From positions 1 to 40,570 of the forward strand of contig CAIXRA010000002.1 of assembly GCA_903921725.1 (NCBI GenBank): a stretch of DNA of 40,570 bases, written 5' to 3'. A model generated the notes under the pieces. It did no database searches. It worked only from the letters and a program-made list of their open reading frames with translations, and was not told the DNA's origin. How positions within the stretch are numbered: position 1 is the first letter of the stretch; each line of letters starts with the position of its first letter. This document shows positions 17,008-24,864 of this stretch, piece after piece. Origin of the DNA: an uncultured Lentisphaerota bacterium (GTDB taxonomy: Bacteria; Verrucomicrobiota; Lentisphaeria; Oligosphaerales; CAITYL01). A program made the position numbers and the translations under genes.

Positions 17008-17140
17008 GGGGCAACGTTCAAGTCGGCGGAAGGGGAGTGCGGGCGTCCCGCGCAGGACATGAAATTGAAACGCAAAGGCGCGAAGGCGCAAAGGGTGGGG
17101 GAACGGTCAACTCGGTTGCCGCCGAACGGGAGAGCGGCTT

Positions 17141-17246
17141 GTTTGTGGTCCGCCTTCAGGCGGTCGCCGGACGGGAGCGTGGGCATCCCGCCCTCTTCCG
17201 CCGGGCGTCCCGCCCGGTGGGGTCGCCTGAAGGCGGAACCACAAAC
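17141..17246. repeat. Inverted-repeat element with GGGCGTCCCGCCC core
   Basis: Arms 17141-17162 (starting GTTTGTGGTCCGCC) and 17224-17246 are perfect inverted repeats except for one inserted base. The core holds CGGGAGCGTGGGCATCCCG and GCCGGGCGTCCCGCCCGG. Related GGGCGGGACGCCC-type pieces occur at about 11898-11910 and 32214-32233. Upstream of it (17068-17096) lies a GCGAAGGCGCAAAG repeat of the type that flanks the GxxExxY gene. The element separates lemA from the M48 gene. Confidence 0.75.
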
Positions 17247-17291
17247 GTGAATACAGAAAATGATCCGGTGTTTGGATAAGGATGTCGGCAC

Positions 17292-19250
17292 ATGGATTTT
17301 TTTGGACGGCAGCGGCAGGCGCGGCGGAACACCTTCTGGCTGGTGGTGCTCTACGGCTTGGCCGTGTCGTGCATCATCCTGGCGGTCTACGTCGCGGTCA
17401 TGCTGATCTTCACCCGCGGCGTCACGCACCGGATGGCGGATGCCTCCGTGGCGTTCCCCCTGTGGAACCCGGATCTCTTCACCTGGGTGGCCGGCGGCAC
17501 GCTGCTGCTTGTCCTGTCCGGCACGCTTTACAAGGTCGTGGAGCTCGGCGGCGGCGGTGCGGTGGTGGCGCGGATGCTCGGCGGCCGCGAACTGCCGCCG
17601 GCCTCGCCCATTCCGGACGAGCGCCGGCTGCTGAACGTCGTCGAGGAGATGGCGGTCGCCGCGGGGATTCCCGTGCCGCAAGTCTTCGTGCTGGACGACG
17701 AGGAGGGGATCAACGCCTTCGCGGCGGGGACGGAGCCAGCCAACGCGGTGGTGGCGGTGACCCGGGGCTGCCTGCGGGCGCTGAGCCGGGACGAGCTGCA
17801 GGGCGTGGTCGGCCACGAGTTCAGCCATATCCTGAACGGGGACATGCGCCTGAACATCCGGATGATCGGCGTGCTCAACGGCATCCTGCTGATTGCGCTG
17901 GTCGGCCAGGGGATTGTGCGCGGAACCGGCCGGGTGCGGATCGGCGGCGAAAAGAAGGGCGGCGGCGGCGCGATCATTCTGCTGGGGCTGGCGCTGCTGG
18001 TCATCGGCTGGATCGGCGTGTTCTTTGCGCGGCTGATCCAGGCCGCGGTGTCGCGGCAGCGGGAATTCCTGGCCGATGCGGCGGCGGTGCAGTTCACGCG
18101 CAACCCGGCGGGGCTGGCGGGGGCGCTGAAGAAGATTGCGGGGTTCGCGGCCTCCTCCAAAATCGGTTCGGAGAACGCGGAGGCGGCCAGCCACCTGTTC
18201 TTTGCCGACGGCATGGCGTCGTGGTTCAACCTGTTCGGGACGCATCCGCCGCTGGAGGAGCGCATCCGCTTTCTGGATCCGGCCTTTGACGGGACAATCC
18301 CGCACCGTCCCTCCACTTTTGTGGACTCTGAGATTGCGGCGCGGGAGCCGCGGTACGGCGCGTCGCCGCCGGTGATTTCCGGGCTGGCGTCGGCCTCGCG
18401 CCGGAGCATTCCGTTCACGCCGCAGGACGTGGTGACGCAGGTCGGCATGCCGCTGCCGCAGCACCTGGACCATGCGCGGGAGATGCTCTCCATGCTGCCG
18501 CAGGAGCTGCTGGACGCCGCGCGCGAACCGGCGGCGGCGGTGCGGGTGGTTTTTGGCCTGCTGTTGGATCCAGACACCGGCATCCGGGAGCGGCAGTACG
18601 CGGCGCTCGAGGCGGCGGGAATCCCCCGGCCCGAAACCGCATGGCTCCGCAACGCCGAACCGCTGTTCCTCGGGCTTCCGCGCGCCGTGAAGCTGCCGCT
18701 GGCACAGGTCGCGCTCCCCGCGTTACGGAAGCTGCCGCCGCCAGCGGCGGCGCGCCTCCTGGCGGCTTCGGAGGAGATGGTCAACGCGGATGGGAACATC
18801 GGCGTCTTTGAGTACATGCTACGCCGGATGCTGGTGCGCCATCTCGGCGGCGGGGAGGCCGCCCCCCGCATGGAGCGGCACATGCTGCTGCCGCTGCTGC
18901 CCGCCTGCCGGTCGGTGCTCTCCCTTCTGGCGTGGATCGGCGCGGCGGAGCCCGGCGCAGCGCAGAAAGCGTTTGCGGAGGGGATGCGAGAACTGGCGGT
19001 CACCCCCGTCCCGGAACTGCTGCCGGAGGAGCAGTGCGGACTGGCGGACGCGGACTCGGCGCTCCGGGAACTGGACGCCGCCTCGCCCGCACTGAAGCGG
19101 CGCATCCTCGCCGCCTGCGTGGCGTGCGTCGGCGCGGACGGCGTGGCGACGGAGGACGAGGCCGAGCTTCTGCGCGCCGTCGCCGACGGCATCGGCTGCC
19201 CCATCCCCCCGTTTTCCGCTACTCCGGCGGCCGCAGCCTCCGCCGCGTGA
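17292..19250 (+). CDS. M48 family (HtpX-like) membrane metalloprotease with TerB-like tail
   Basis: The 652-residue protein begins with two membrane helices (about 14-40 and 56-76), then the zinc-protease domain. This domain has HEFSH at residues 175-179, a third ligand E258 in RQREFLAD, and further hydrophobic helices between them. HtpX-type enzymes degrade damaged membrane proteins from the cytoplasmic side. HtpX itself has about 290 residues; this protein has about 330 more, mostly helical. It includes LAASEEMVNADGNIGVFEYMLRRML and a final ACVGADGVATEDEAELLRAVADGIGCP, which resembles a TerB-like helical domain. The start at 17292 follows AAGGATG. The adjacent lemA is a common partner. The tail may be regulatory or metal-sensing, which is inference. 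Confidence 0.9.
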   Translation: MDFFGRQRQARRNTFWLVVLYGLAVSCIILAVYVAVMLIFTRGVTHRMADASVAFPLWNPDLFTWVAGGTLLLVLSGTLYKVVELGGGGAVVARMLGGRELPPASPIPDERRLLNVVEEMAVAAGIPVPQVFVLDDEEGINAFAAGTEPANAVVAVTRGCLRALSRDELQGVVGHEFSHILNGDMRLNIRMIGVLNGILLIALVGQGIVRGTGRVRIGGEKKGGGGAIILLGLALLVIGWIGVFFARLIQAAVSRQREFLADAAAVQFTRNPAGLAGALKKIAGFAASSKIGSENAEAASHLFFADGMASWFNLFGTHPPLEERIRFLDPAFDGTIPHRPSTFVDSEIAAREPRYGASPPVISGLASASRRSIPFTPQDVVTQVGMPLPQHLDHAREMLSMLPQELLDAAREPAAAVRVVFGLLLDPDTGIRERQYAALEAAGIPRPETAWLRNAEPLFLGLPRAVKLPLAQVALPALRKLPPPAAARLLAASEEMVNADGNIGVFEYMLRRMLVRHLGGGEAAPRMERHMLLPLLPACRSVLSLLAWIGAAEPGAAQKAFAEGMRELAVTPVPELLPEEQCGLADADSALRELDAASPALKRRILAACVACVGADGVATEDEAELLRAVADGIGCPIPPFSATPAAAASAA

Positions 19251-19302
19251 GCGCACCCTTGCGGGCGGGGCGTGCGGCCGCCGCGGAAATCCCGCTCCCG
19301 TC

Positions 19303-20817
19303 CTACGCCAAAGCCGTCTGTTCGGCGGTGCGGATGGCCTCGAAGATTTCGGCGGGGGTGGTGCTCTGGTGCAGGCGCTCCTCCAGGAAGCCGCTTTCGA
19401 GCATGCCGGCGATGTGGGAGAGCAGGATCTGGTGGATGCGCGGCATGTTGGCCGGCGTGAGCAGGATGAAGAGGACATGGATGTCCTCGCCGGAGACGGG
19501 TGCGGGGATCGGCTCCCGGAGGCGCGCGACGATCACGAGGGTGCGGGCCAGGTTGGCGAGGCGCGCATGCGGGATGGCGATGCGCCGGCCGACGTAGCTG
19601 CTGACCAGTTTTTCGCGCTCGGCGATGGAGGGCAGGATCGCCTCCTTCGACAGCGGGAGATCGGCGGCGGGGATGCGCTCGAAGGCATGCCAGACGGCGT
19701 CCATGATGTTGTTCCCCTCGACGTCCAGCAGGATGTGTTCCTGCGCGAGCCTGTCGCAGAGGTACACGGGCGGCTCGACGGGGAATTCCTCCTCGATGGT
19801 GCCGACAATCTCCTCCAGGACGTCCTCCATCGTGACAATCCCGGTCCACTCGCCGGCGGTGTCATGCACGATGGCCATGTGGTTGCCCTTGCGCTGCATT
19901 TCGGAGAGCAGCGGCTCCAGCGGATCCTCCTCGCGGGCGGCGAGGCAGGGGCGTGCGAGGGTGCGGAGGTCGGCGGCGTCCTTGCCGTCATGCTCGGCGA
20001 GGTAGAGCTCCTTGACATGGATGTATCCGAGCGGCTTATCCGGCGCGGCGGGGTCCAGGAGCGGGTAGCGCGAGTGGCGGGTTTCGCCGATGAGGCGGTC
20101 GTTCTCCTCCCGCGTCGCGGCGGCGTTGAGGCAGCGGACGGCGGAGCGGGGGCGCATGGCGTTCTGCACCTTGAGCGCGCCGAAGTCGAGCACGTTTTCA
20201 ACGTAGAGCAGGCGGCGGAAGGAGAGCAGGCCGCTGCTCTGCGAGCGGTCGAGGATGATGCGGATCTCGTCCTCCGAATGGTATTCGTGCTTGGCCGGCG
20301 GCGGCTGGCGTAGCAGGCGGAGGGAAAGATTGACGGAACCGTTCAATACCCACAGCGGCAGGAGGAAGATGTAATGGCAGACCCGCAGCGGATAGGCCAC
20401 CAGCAGCGCCGCCGCGTCGGCCCGCCGGATGGCGATCGATTTTGGCACCTGCTCGCCGATGACGATGTGCAGGTAGGAGACCAGGATGTAGGCGCAGGAG
20501 ATGGCCAGGCTGTGCGCCGTGGCCGCGCTCATCGGGCCCAGCCACTCGACGAGCGGATTGAAGAGCTTGGCGAAGGCGGGTTCGACGACGAGGCCGATGC
20601 CGATGCTCGCCAGAGTGATGCCGACCTGGCAAACGGAGAGGTAGGAGTCAAGGTTCGCCTGGATGTGCTGGACCGTGCGGGCGGAGCGGCTGCCCTTGGC
20701 CGCCAGCTCGTCCATGCGCGTGGGGCGCACCTTCACCGCGGCGAACTCCGCCAGGACGAAGAATGCGTTGAGCAGGATCAGAAACGCGGCGGCCAGCAGA
20801 TAAGCGATGATTTCCAT
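19303..20817 (-). CDS. CNNM/CBS-domain membrane protein fused to a PTS EIIA domain
   Basis: The 504-residue protein has an N-terminal CNNM (DUF21) transmembrane domain (about 1-190), with LNAFFVLAEFAAVKVRPTR, the SICQVGITLASIGIG-like SVCQVGITLASIGIG, and GEQVPKSIAIRR. A CBS pair (about 205-335) follows, with MRPRSAV, RYPLLD, GYIHVKEL and MAIVHDTAGEWTGIVTMED. In ordinary HlyC/CorC/CNNM proteins, which mediate Mg2+/Co2+ efflux or tolerance, a CorC_HlyC domain ends the chain. Here residues about 360-504 instead look like a type-2 PTS EIIA domain, with the phospho-acceptor-like H417 in RRIAIPHARL. The promoter at 20827-20854 leaves only a few bases of leader. Confidence 0.88.
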   Translation of the reverse strand: MEIIAYLLAAAFLILLNAFFVLAEFAAVKVRPTRMDELAAKGSRSARTVQHIQANLDSYLSVCQVGITLASIGIGLVVEPAFAKLFNPLVEWLGPMSAATAHSLAISCAYILVSYLHIVIGEQVPKSIAIRRADAAALLVAYPLRVCHYIFLLPLWVLNGSVNLSLRLLRQPPPAKHEYHSEDEIRIILDRSQSSGLLSFRRLLYVENVLDFGALKVQNAMRPRSAVRCLNAAATREENDRLIGETRHSRYPLLDPAAPDKPLGYIHVKELYLAEHDGKDAADLRTLARPCLAAREEDPLEPLLSEMQRKGNHMAIVHDTAGEWTGIVTMEDVLEEIVGTIEEEFPVEPPVYLCDRLAQEHILLDVEGNNIMDAVWHAFERIPAADLPLSKEAILPSIAEREKLVSSYVGRRIAIPHARLANLARTLVIVARLREPIPAPVSGEDIHVLFILLTPANMPRIHQILLSHIAGMLESGFLEERLHQSTTPAEIFEAIRTAEQTALA

Positions 20818-20826
20818 GGTGCCCCG

Positions 20827-20854
20827 AACATAGCACGTTTTGAGCTTGCGGCAA
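20827..20854 (-). promoter_or_regulatory. Promoter of the CNNM-EIIA gene
   Basis: TTGCCG and TATGTT are spaced 16 bases apart on the minus strand, with a TGC extension before the -10 (TGCTATGTT, one base from the recurrent GCTATATT octamer). The ATG is 9 bases beyond the -10, so the transcript would be nearly leaderless. Confidence 0.5.
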
Positions 20855-20875
20855 GCGTGCCGCCGGCGGGGCGCG

Positions 20876-22120
20876 TCACTGGAAAATGGTGAGCACGGTC
20901 AGGATGATGCTCATGGCGGCGGTGATGCCGGCGCCGGTCCAGGCGACGATGTTGAACAGGCGGCTGTTGGCGTGCTCGCCCATGATGGAGCGGTCGCTGG
21001 TGATCCGCAACATGAAGAACATGACCACGGGCAGCAGGACGCCGTTGATGACCTGGGAGAGGAGCATGATGGGGACCAGCATGCGGCGGCCGGCGACCAG
21101 GGCGACGACGGCGCCGATGAGGAGGATGAAGGTGAAGATGGCGTAGTAGTGGGGGGCCTGGGTGAATTTGCGGTCCACGCCGCTCTCCCATCCCATGGCC
21201 TCGCAGACGCTGGTGGCGGTGGAGATGGGGAGGATGGCGGCGCCGAAGAGCCCGGCTGTGAGCAGGCCGAAGGCGAAGAGCCCCGCGCAGTACTGGCCGG
21301 CGGCGGGCTTGAGGGCGGCGGCGGCGTCGCCCGCGGTCTCGATGCTGGTAATCCCCTCGCGGTTGAGCGTCGCGGCGCAGGCGAGCACGATGAAGTAGCA
21401 GACGATGGTGACGACGACGGCGCCGACGGCCGTGTCGAGCTGCGAATAGCGCAGGTGCTTGAGCGGAATCCCCTTCTCGACCACGCTGGCCTGCTGGTAG
21501 AACTGCATCCAGGGCGCGATGGTGGTGCCGACGATGCCGACGACCATGTAGAAGCTGTCCTTGTTCCATTCCATGTGCGGAACGACGCTGTAGTGCAGCG
21601 CCTGATGCCAGTCCGGCTTGGCGAGCAGCCCGGAGGCGAGGTAGGTGAGGTAGAAGACGCAGGCCACGAAAAAGACCTTCTCCACGGTGCGGTAGGAACC
21701 CTTGACGACGACATGCCAAAGCAGGAATGCTCCGACGGGGACGGCGATGTAGCGGGGGATGCCGAAGATCTCCCCGGCGGCCGCGACGCCCGCGAAGTCC
21801 GCAATCACGTTGCCGACGTTGGTGGCCACCAGCGCGATCATGAGGTAGAAGGAGATGCCGATGCCGAACCGTTCGCGGATCAGTCCGGAAAGCCCCTTGC
21901 CGGTGACCACGCCCATTCGGCAGCACATCTCCTGCACGAGCACGAGCAGGAAGCAGGTCGGCAGCAGCACCCAGAGCAGGGTGTAGCCGTATTTGGCGCC
22001 CGCGACGGAATAGGTCGCGATGCCGCCCGCGTCGTTGTCCACGTTGGCCGTGATGATGCCAGGGCCGACGATGAGGAAGAAGAGCGAAAGGTGTGTTTTC
22101 CAGCGTTTCAAGGCCTGCAT
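20876..22120 (-). CDS. Nramp-like divalent metal transporter, divergent (possible Mg2+ type)
   Basis: The 414-residue protein has about 11 hydrophobic helices in the Nramp pattern. The first unwound helix reads TANVDNDAGGIATYS, where Mn/Fe Nramps have DPGN. Helix 6 reads TTIAPWMQFYQQ, where they have the metal-binding M in a MPHN-type motif. The metal-site methionine is therefore absent. The known Nramp-related magnesium transporters also depart at these motifs, as I recall, which makes Mg2+ a plausible substrate; this is inference. The start at 22120 lies two bases after the stop of the MgtE-like gene, so translation is probably coupled. That partner supplies exactly the MgtE domains lacking a channel. 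Confidence 0.9.
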   Translation of the reverse strand: MQALKRWKTHLSLFFLIVGPGIITANVDNDAGGIATYSVAGAKYGYTLLWVLLPTCFLLVLVQEMCCRMGVVTGKGLSGLIRERFGIGISFYLMIALVATNVGNVIADFAGVAAAGEIFGIPRYIAVPVGAFLLWHVVVKGSYRTVEKVFFVACVFYLTYLASGLLAKPDWHQALHYSVVPHMEWNKDSFYMVVGIVGTTIAPWMQFYQQASVVEKGIPLKHLRYSQLDTAVGAVVVTIVCYFIVLACAATLNREGITSIETAGDAAAALKPAAGQYCAGLFAFGLLTAGLFGAAILPISTATSVCEAMGWESGVDRKFTQAPHYYAIFTFILLIGAVVALVAGRRMLVPIMLLSQVINGVLLPVVMFFMLRITSDRSIMGEHANSRLFNIVAWTGAGITAAMSIILTVLTIFQ

Positions 22121-22122
22121 GC

Positions 22123-23424
22123 TCAGGATTCCTTCAGCAGATGGGCCCGTTCGGAGACGATGGTTTTCAGGCGGACGGCGCCGACCAGCTTCTGCGCCCC
22201 GTCCACCACGGGGATGGCTCGGAACGCATATTTGACGAACAGCCCGCCCACATCCTCCAGCCCGGTTTCCGGATGGACGGCGACGGGGTCGGCGGTCATC
22301 AGCGACTCCATGACGGCGTCGTCCGGCGCCACCAGAAGCTCGCGCAGGGAGATGGCCCCCAGCAGACGGCGGCCGGGGTCGAGGACATAGATGTAGGTGA
22401 AGACCTCGGTTTCCTCCGTCATGCGGCGGATACGCGCCATGACCGAGGCGACGGTGTCGCCGGGAGCGGCCTCGAGGCAGGAGGTGTCCATGATGCCGCC
22501 GGCGCACTCCCCGCCGTGGGCCAGGTGCATCTTCACCTCGGCCGCCGTTTCGGCGTCGAGCTGGTTGATGATGTTCTGGGCGTCGGGCTTATAGAGGTCG
22601 CGGAGCACGTCGGCGGCCTCCATCGGCGGCATCTCCTCCAGGATGTCGGCGACCTTGTCGGGCGCGACCTGCGAAATCAGCGTGCGCTGAAGTTCGGGGG
22701 TGACCTCCTCCAGGGTTTCGGCGGCGTCTTCGGGGGCCAGCGCGTCGAAGAACGCCTTGCGGTCGCGGATGCCGAGCTCCTCCATGATGTCGGCCAGTTC
22801 GGCCGGATGGATGCCGGAAAAGCGCTCCGGTGCGCCGGAGATTCGCACGCCGCCGGGAACGCCGCCGGGGGAGAGCACCTCGAGGTTGCGCCAGGTGACA
22901 AACTTTTCTTTGATCGTATAGTCCACGAACCAGCGCAGGAGGAAATTGGCGGGGCGGTCGAGGCGCAGCCGCCGCAGGATGCCCAGCGTGCCGACCTCGA
23001 CGTGGGCGAAGACGAGCGTGCCGTTGGAATAGATCATCTGTACGTCGTTGACACGGAGCACGCGCGCGCCGGACACGTCCACCACCTGGTCGTCCAGCAC
23101 GTCGCGCCGGCTCCAGAAATCGGGATGCGGTGCGGGCTCCTCCGTGCGGGACACGACAATCTCCCGTGGGGAGAATGTCTTCACGGCGGACCAGGGCAGG
23201 GTACGGTGCCGCCCCCCGCGGCCTTTCACCTCGATGCCGACCGCCTGGGGGTACGACGTGACGCGCGATCCGCCGATGTCGTGGAGCCGGCCGAAGGCGC
23301 GCGGCTCGTCCTCATGGCGGACCGGCGTCCCCAGAAGCTGCGGCAGATAGAAATACTCCACGACCGGCAGGGGCGCTGCGGTTGCCGGAACGGTGGAGGC
23401 CGTGCTTGGCGTTGTTTCAGGCAT
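22123..23424 (-). CDS. Channel-less MgtE: PRC-barrel-like, MgtE_N and CBS domains
   Basis: The 433-residue soluble protein begins with two PRC-barrel-like beta domains (about 25-90 and 105-165; LGTPVR..FGRLHDI and GARVLRVNDVQMIY). An MgtE N-terminal helical superhelix follows (about 215-325), with the tell-tale HPAELADIMEELG, FFDALAPEDAAETLEEV, VADILEEMPPMEAADVL and VKMHLAHGGECAGGIM. A CBS pair follows (about 325-433; FTYIYVLDPGRRLLGAISLRE and FRAIPVVDGAQKLVGAVRL). In MgtE these domains sense cytoplasmic Mg2+ and gate the channel. The transmembrane channel is missing. The start at 23424 follows GGGAG with nine-base spacing, and this site is caught in a UUCG hairpin. It is the first gene of a tight operon with the Nramp-like transporter. 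Confidence 0.9.
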   Translation of the reverse strand: MPETTPSTASTVPATAAPLPVVEYFYLPQLLGTPVRHEDEPRAFGRLHDIGGSRVTSYPQAVGIEVKGRGGRHRTLPWSAVKTFSPREIVVSRTEEPAPHPDFWSRRDVLDDQVVDVSGARVLRVNDVQMIYSNGTLVFAHVEVGTLGILRRLRLDRPANFLLRWFVDYTIKEKFVTWRNLEVLSPGGVPGGVRISGAPERFSGIHPAELADIMEELGIRDRKAFFDALAPEDAAETLEEVTPELQRTLISQVAPDKVADILEEMPPMEAADVLRDLYKPDAQNIINQLDAETAAEVKMHLAHGGECAGGIMDTSCLEAAPGDTVASVMARIRRMTEETEVFTYIYVLDPGRRLLGAISLRELLVAPDDAVMESLMTADPVAVHPETGLEDVGGLFVKYAFRAIPVVDGAQKLVGAVRLKTIVSERAHLLKES

Positions 23425-23546
23425 GGAAAGCGCTCCCGAAGGAGGAACGGATGAAGCTTACCGGAGCCGTAGACTTTGCGCTTTGCTGTGCGGGGCAGAT
23501 GAAAAAATCTGCCGATGACGGAGGGGTGAAGGTCTACTAATTGAGG
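23425..23546 (-). promoter_or_regulatory. Structured mRNA leader of the MgtE-Nramp operon
   Basis: About 120 untranslated bases separate the promoter from the start. On the minus strand they can form GTAGAC/GTCTAC (23537-23532 with 23474-23469), then GGCAGA-TTTTTTCA-TCTGCC (23513-23494), and finally CTCC-TTCG-GGAG (23444-23433). The last hairpin is a UUCG tetraloop whose 3' side is the ribosome site. It does not match the M-box or yybP layouts as I know them. Confidence 0.5.
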
Positions 23547-23575
23547 ACTATATCGTCACAAAAAAGACAATTCAA
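23547..23575 (-). promoter_or_regulatory. Promoter of the MgtE-Nramp operon
   Basis: TTGAAT and TATAGT are separated by exactly 17 bases on the minus strand, in an AT-rich patch unusual for this window. This is the best sigma-70-type promoter seen here apart from the one near the right end. Confidence 0.65.
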
Positions 23576-23715
23576 GACAAAAAGGCATTTTTATGCAAAA
23601 GTCAACGAAAGAAAACAGACAAAGACGAACAAATGTCGACACTAATCCGCAATGGACAAGGAGGTGGGGAATCTGCGAATCCGGCACTGTTCCTCCACGG
23701 GCCGCCGCCCGACCA

Positions 23716-24456
23716 TCACGTCCCGATGTCGAAGTCGCAGAGCAATGGGCGATGGTCGGAGAGGTGGATGTCGGGGATTTCGAAATGCCGGATGCGGATC
23801 TGCCGGCTGTGCAGGATGAAGTCGAGCTGGTGGCGGGGGGCGCGCGCGGGCCAGGATGGCTGGCCGTGGAGGCTGGCGTTGCTCAGGCTGGCGGCGTTCA
23901 TGAATTCGTGCAGTTCCTGCTCGCCATTGAAGGTGTTGAAGTCACCGGCGACGATGGCCGGTTTGCGTCCGCCGCGCATGATTTCGCGGAGGTGCCGGAG
24001 CTGTTCGGCGCGGTCCTGTTGCTGGATGGAGAGGTGAACGACGAAGATGGAGAGCTCCGGCAGTTCCGCCTCCAGCACCAGGCGTTTGACGCCGACCCTG
24101 AAGTAGTGGGGCTTGACGGCGCGCATGGTATCGCGGGCCAGGATGGCATTGCCCTGGCGGGCCATCATGGGGAGGCGGCCCGCCAGCGAGCCCGGCGCGT
24201 ACTTGGAGCAGTAGGAATGGAAATGTCCGAGCTCATGGGCGATCCTGTCGGCCTGGCATTGTTTGCGGCTGCGCAGGAAGGAGCCGTTGTCCACTTCGAC
24301 CAAACCGATGATGTCCGGATTGGCGCCGCGCAGGAATTCCGTGATGCGGGCCAGATTCTTTTTGGCCGGGCGCAGGAAGCCGGCCATAGGGAACGGCAGA
24401 TGGTAGGCCACGCCGGTACCGGAACCGTAGCGCATGTTGTAGAAGACCATCCGCAT
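23716..24456 (-). CDS. Endonuclease/exonuclease/phosphatase (EEP) family protein
   Basis: The 246-residue protein has the EEP (DNase I-like) fold: MRMVFYNMRYG at the start, DIIGLVEVD with the metal-binding Glu, VVHLSIQQQ, GDFNTF with the catalytic Asp/Asn, RHQLDFILHS, and the terminal SDHRPLLCDF with the catalytic His. There is no signal peptide or membrane helix, so it acts in the cytoplasm as a Mg2+-dependent phosphodiesterase or phosphatase of unknown substrate. It has its own promoter at 24520-24547. Its place among Mg2+ transport genes may be chance, although these enzymes need Mg2+. Confidence 0.9.
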   Translation of the reverse strand: MRMVFYNMRYGSGTGVAYHLPFPMAGFLRPAKKNLARITEFLRGANPDIIGLVEVDNGSFLRSRKQCQADRIAHELGHFHSYCSKYAPGSLAGRLPMMARQGNAILARDTMRAVKPHYFRVGVKRLVLEAELPELSIFVVHLSIQQQDRAEQLRHLREIMRGGRKPAIVAGDFNTFNGEQELHEFMNAASLSNASLHGQPSWPARAPRHQLDFILHSRQIRIRHFEIPDIHLSDHRPLLCDFDIGT

Positions 24457-24519
24457 GGGCGGGGAAATCCTTGATGTCGCCGGATTTTCGCCGCAGGGCT
24501 ATGATCCGGTCCTGTCTGA

Positions 24520-24547
24520 ATAGTACAGCTGGAACTTTTTTTGGCAA
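24520..24547 (-). promoter_or_regulatory. Promoter of the EEP gene
   Basis: TTGCCA and TACTAT are spaced 16 bases apart on the minus strand, with an A-tract after the -35. It lies about 64 bases upstream of the start at 24456. Confidence 0.55.
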
Positions 24548-24611
24548 GGAGGACGCGCGGGGCGGGGCGCAAGTCAATTGCGCAGTGGCTTCCGGTAACG
24601 CGGCTCATTGA

Positions 24612-24699
24612 CGCTTCGCTGCTGCCTTTTGGCAGCCCGTGCCCTCCGGGCGCTCTTGACCGCGTTTGGCGGGTTGCCCGCTACGGCGCCACAGAAGCG
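24612..24699. other. Multi-hairpin non-coding segment between EEP and corA
   Basis: CGCTTC (24612-24617) can pair with GAAGCG (24694-24699). This pairing encloses three hairpins: GCTGCC-TTTT-GGCAGC, GCCCG with CGGGC, and GCGGG-TTG-CCCGC. An open frame passes through in phase with corA, but its content is repeat-like and it has no ribosome site. It could be an RNA or another interspersed repeat; only one copy is in the window. Confidence 0.35.
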
Positions 24700-24777
24700 G
24701 CCAGGAATGGACCGCTTTACTGCATGCAGAACGGATTTATGCCCCGCCGGGCGTTTCGTCCGTCCTTTTTCCCGCGC

Positions 24778-24783
24778 TATATT
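24778..24783 (+). promoter_or_regulatory. Putative -10 box (TATATT) for corA
   Basis: The sequence reads CGCGCTATATTGGCG, about 80 bases before the corA start, with no clear -35. It is an exact copy of the recurrent GCTATATT octamer. Confidence 0.45.
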
Positions 24784-24864
24784 GGCGTCCATGATTCCCC
24801 CCCCGTCCGGCGTGGCGTGGTGCGGGTCGGGAAACGGCGTTTTTTGCGGAAAGGGACGGCAGTC

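Noticed and set aside
20840..22390. 516-codon open frame antisense to the Nramp-like gene
   Set aside because: It is Asp/Gly/His-rich shadow coding opposite a clear membrane protein, with no ribosome site.
20876..22507. Nramp-like gene read from an earlier start at 22507
   Set aside because: The upstream part is Arg/His-rich shadow of the MgtE-like gene. ATG 22120 gives the normal Nramp N-terminus two bases after the preceding stop.
23425..23546. Leader of the MgtE-Nramp operon as an M-box or yybP riboswitch
   Set aside because: Length and visible stems do not fit either class as I know them. It is kept only as an unclassified structured leader.
24541..24864. 108-codon N-terminal extension of corA
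   Set aside because: The segment lies upstream of and across the putative promoter, has repeat-like hairpins, and has no similarity to CorA N-termini.
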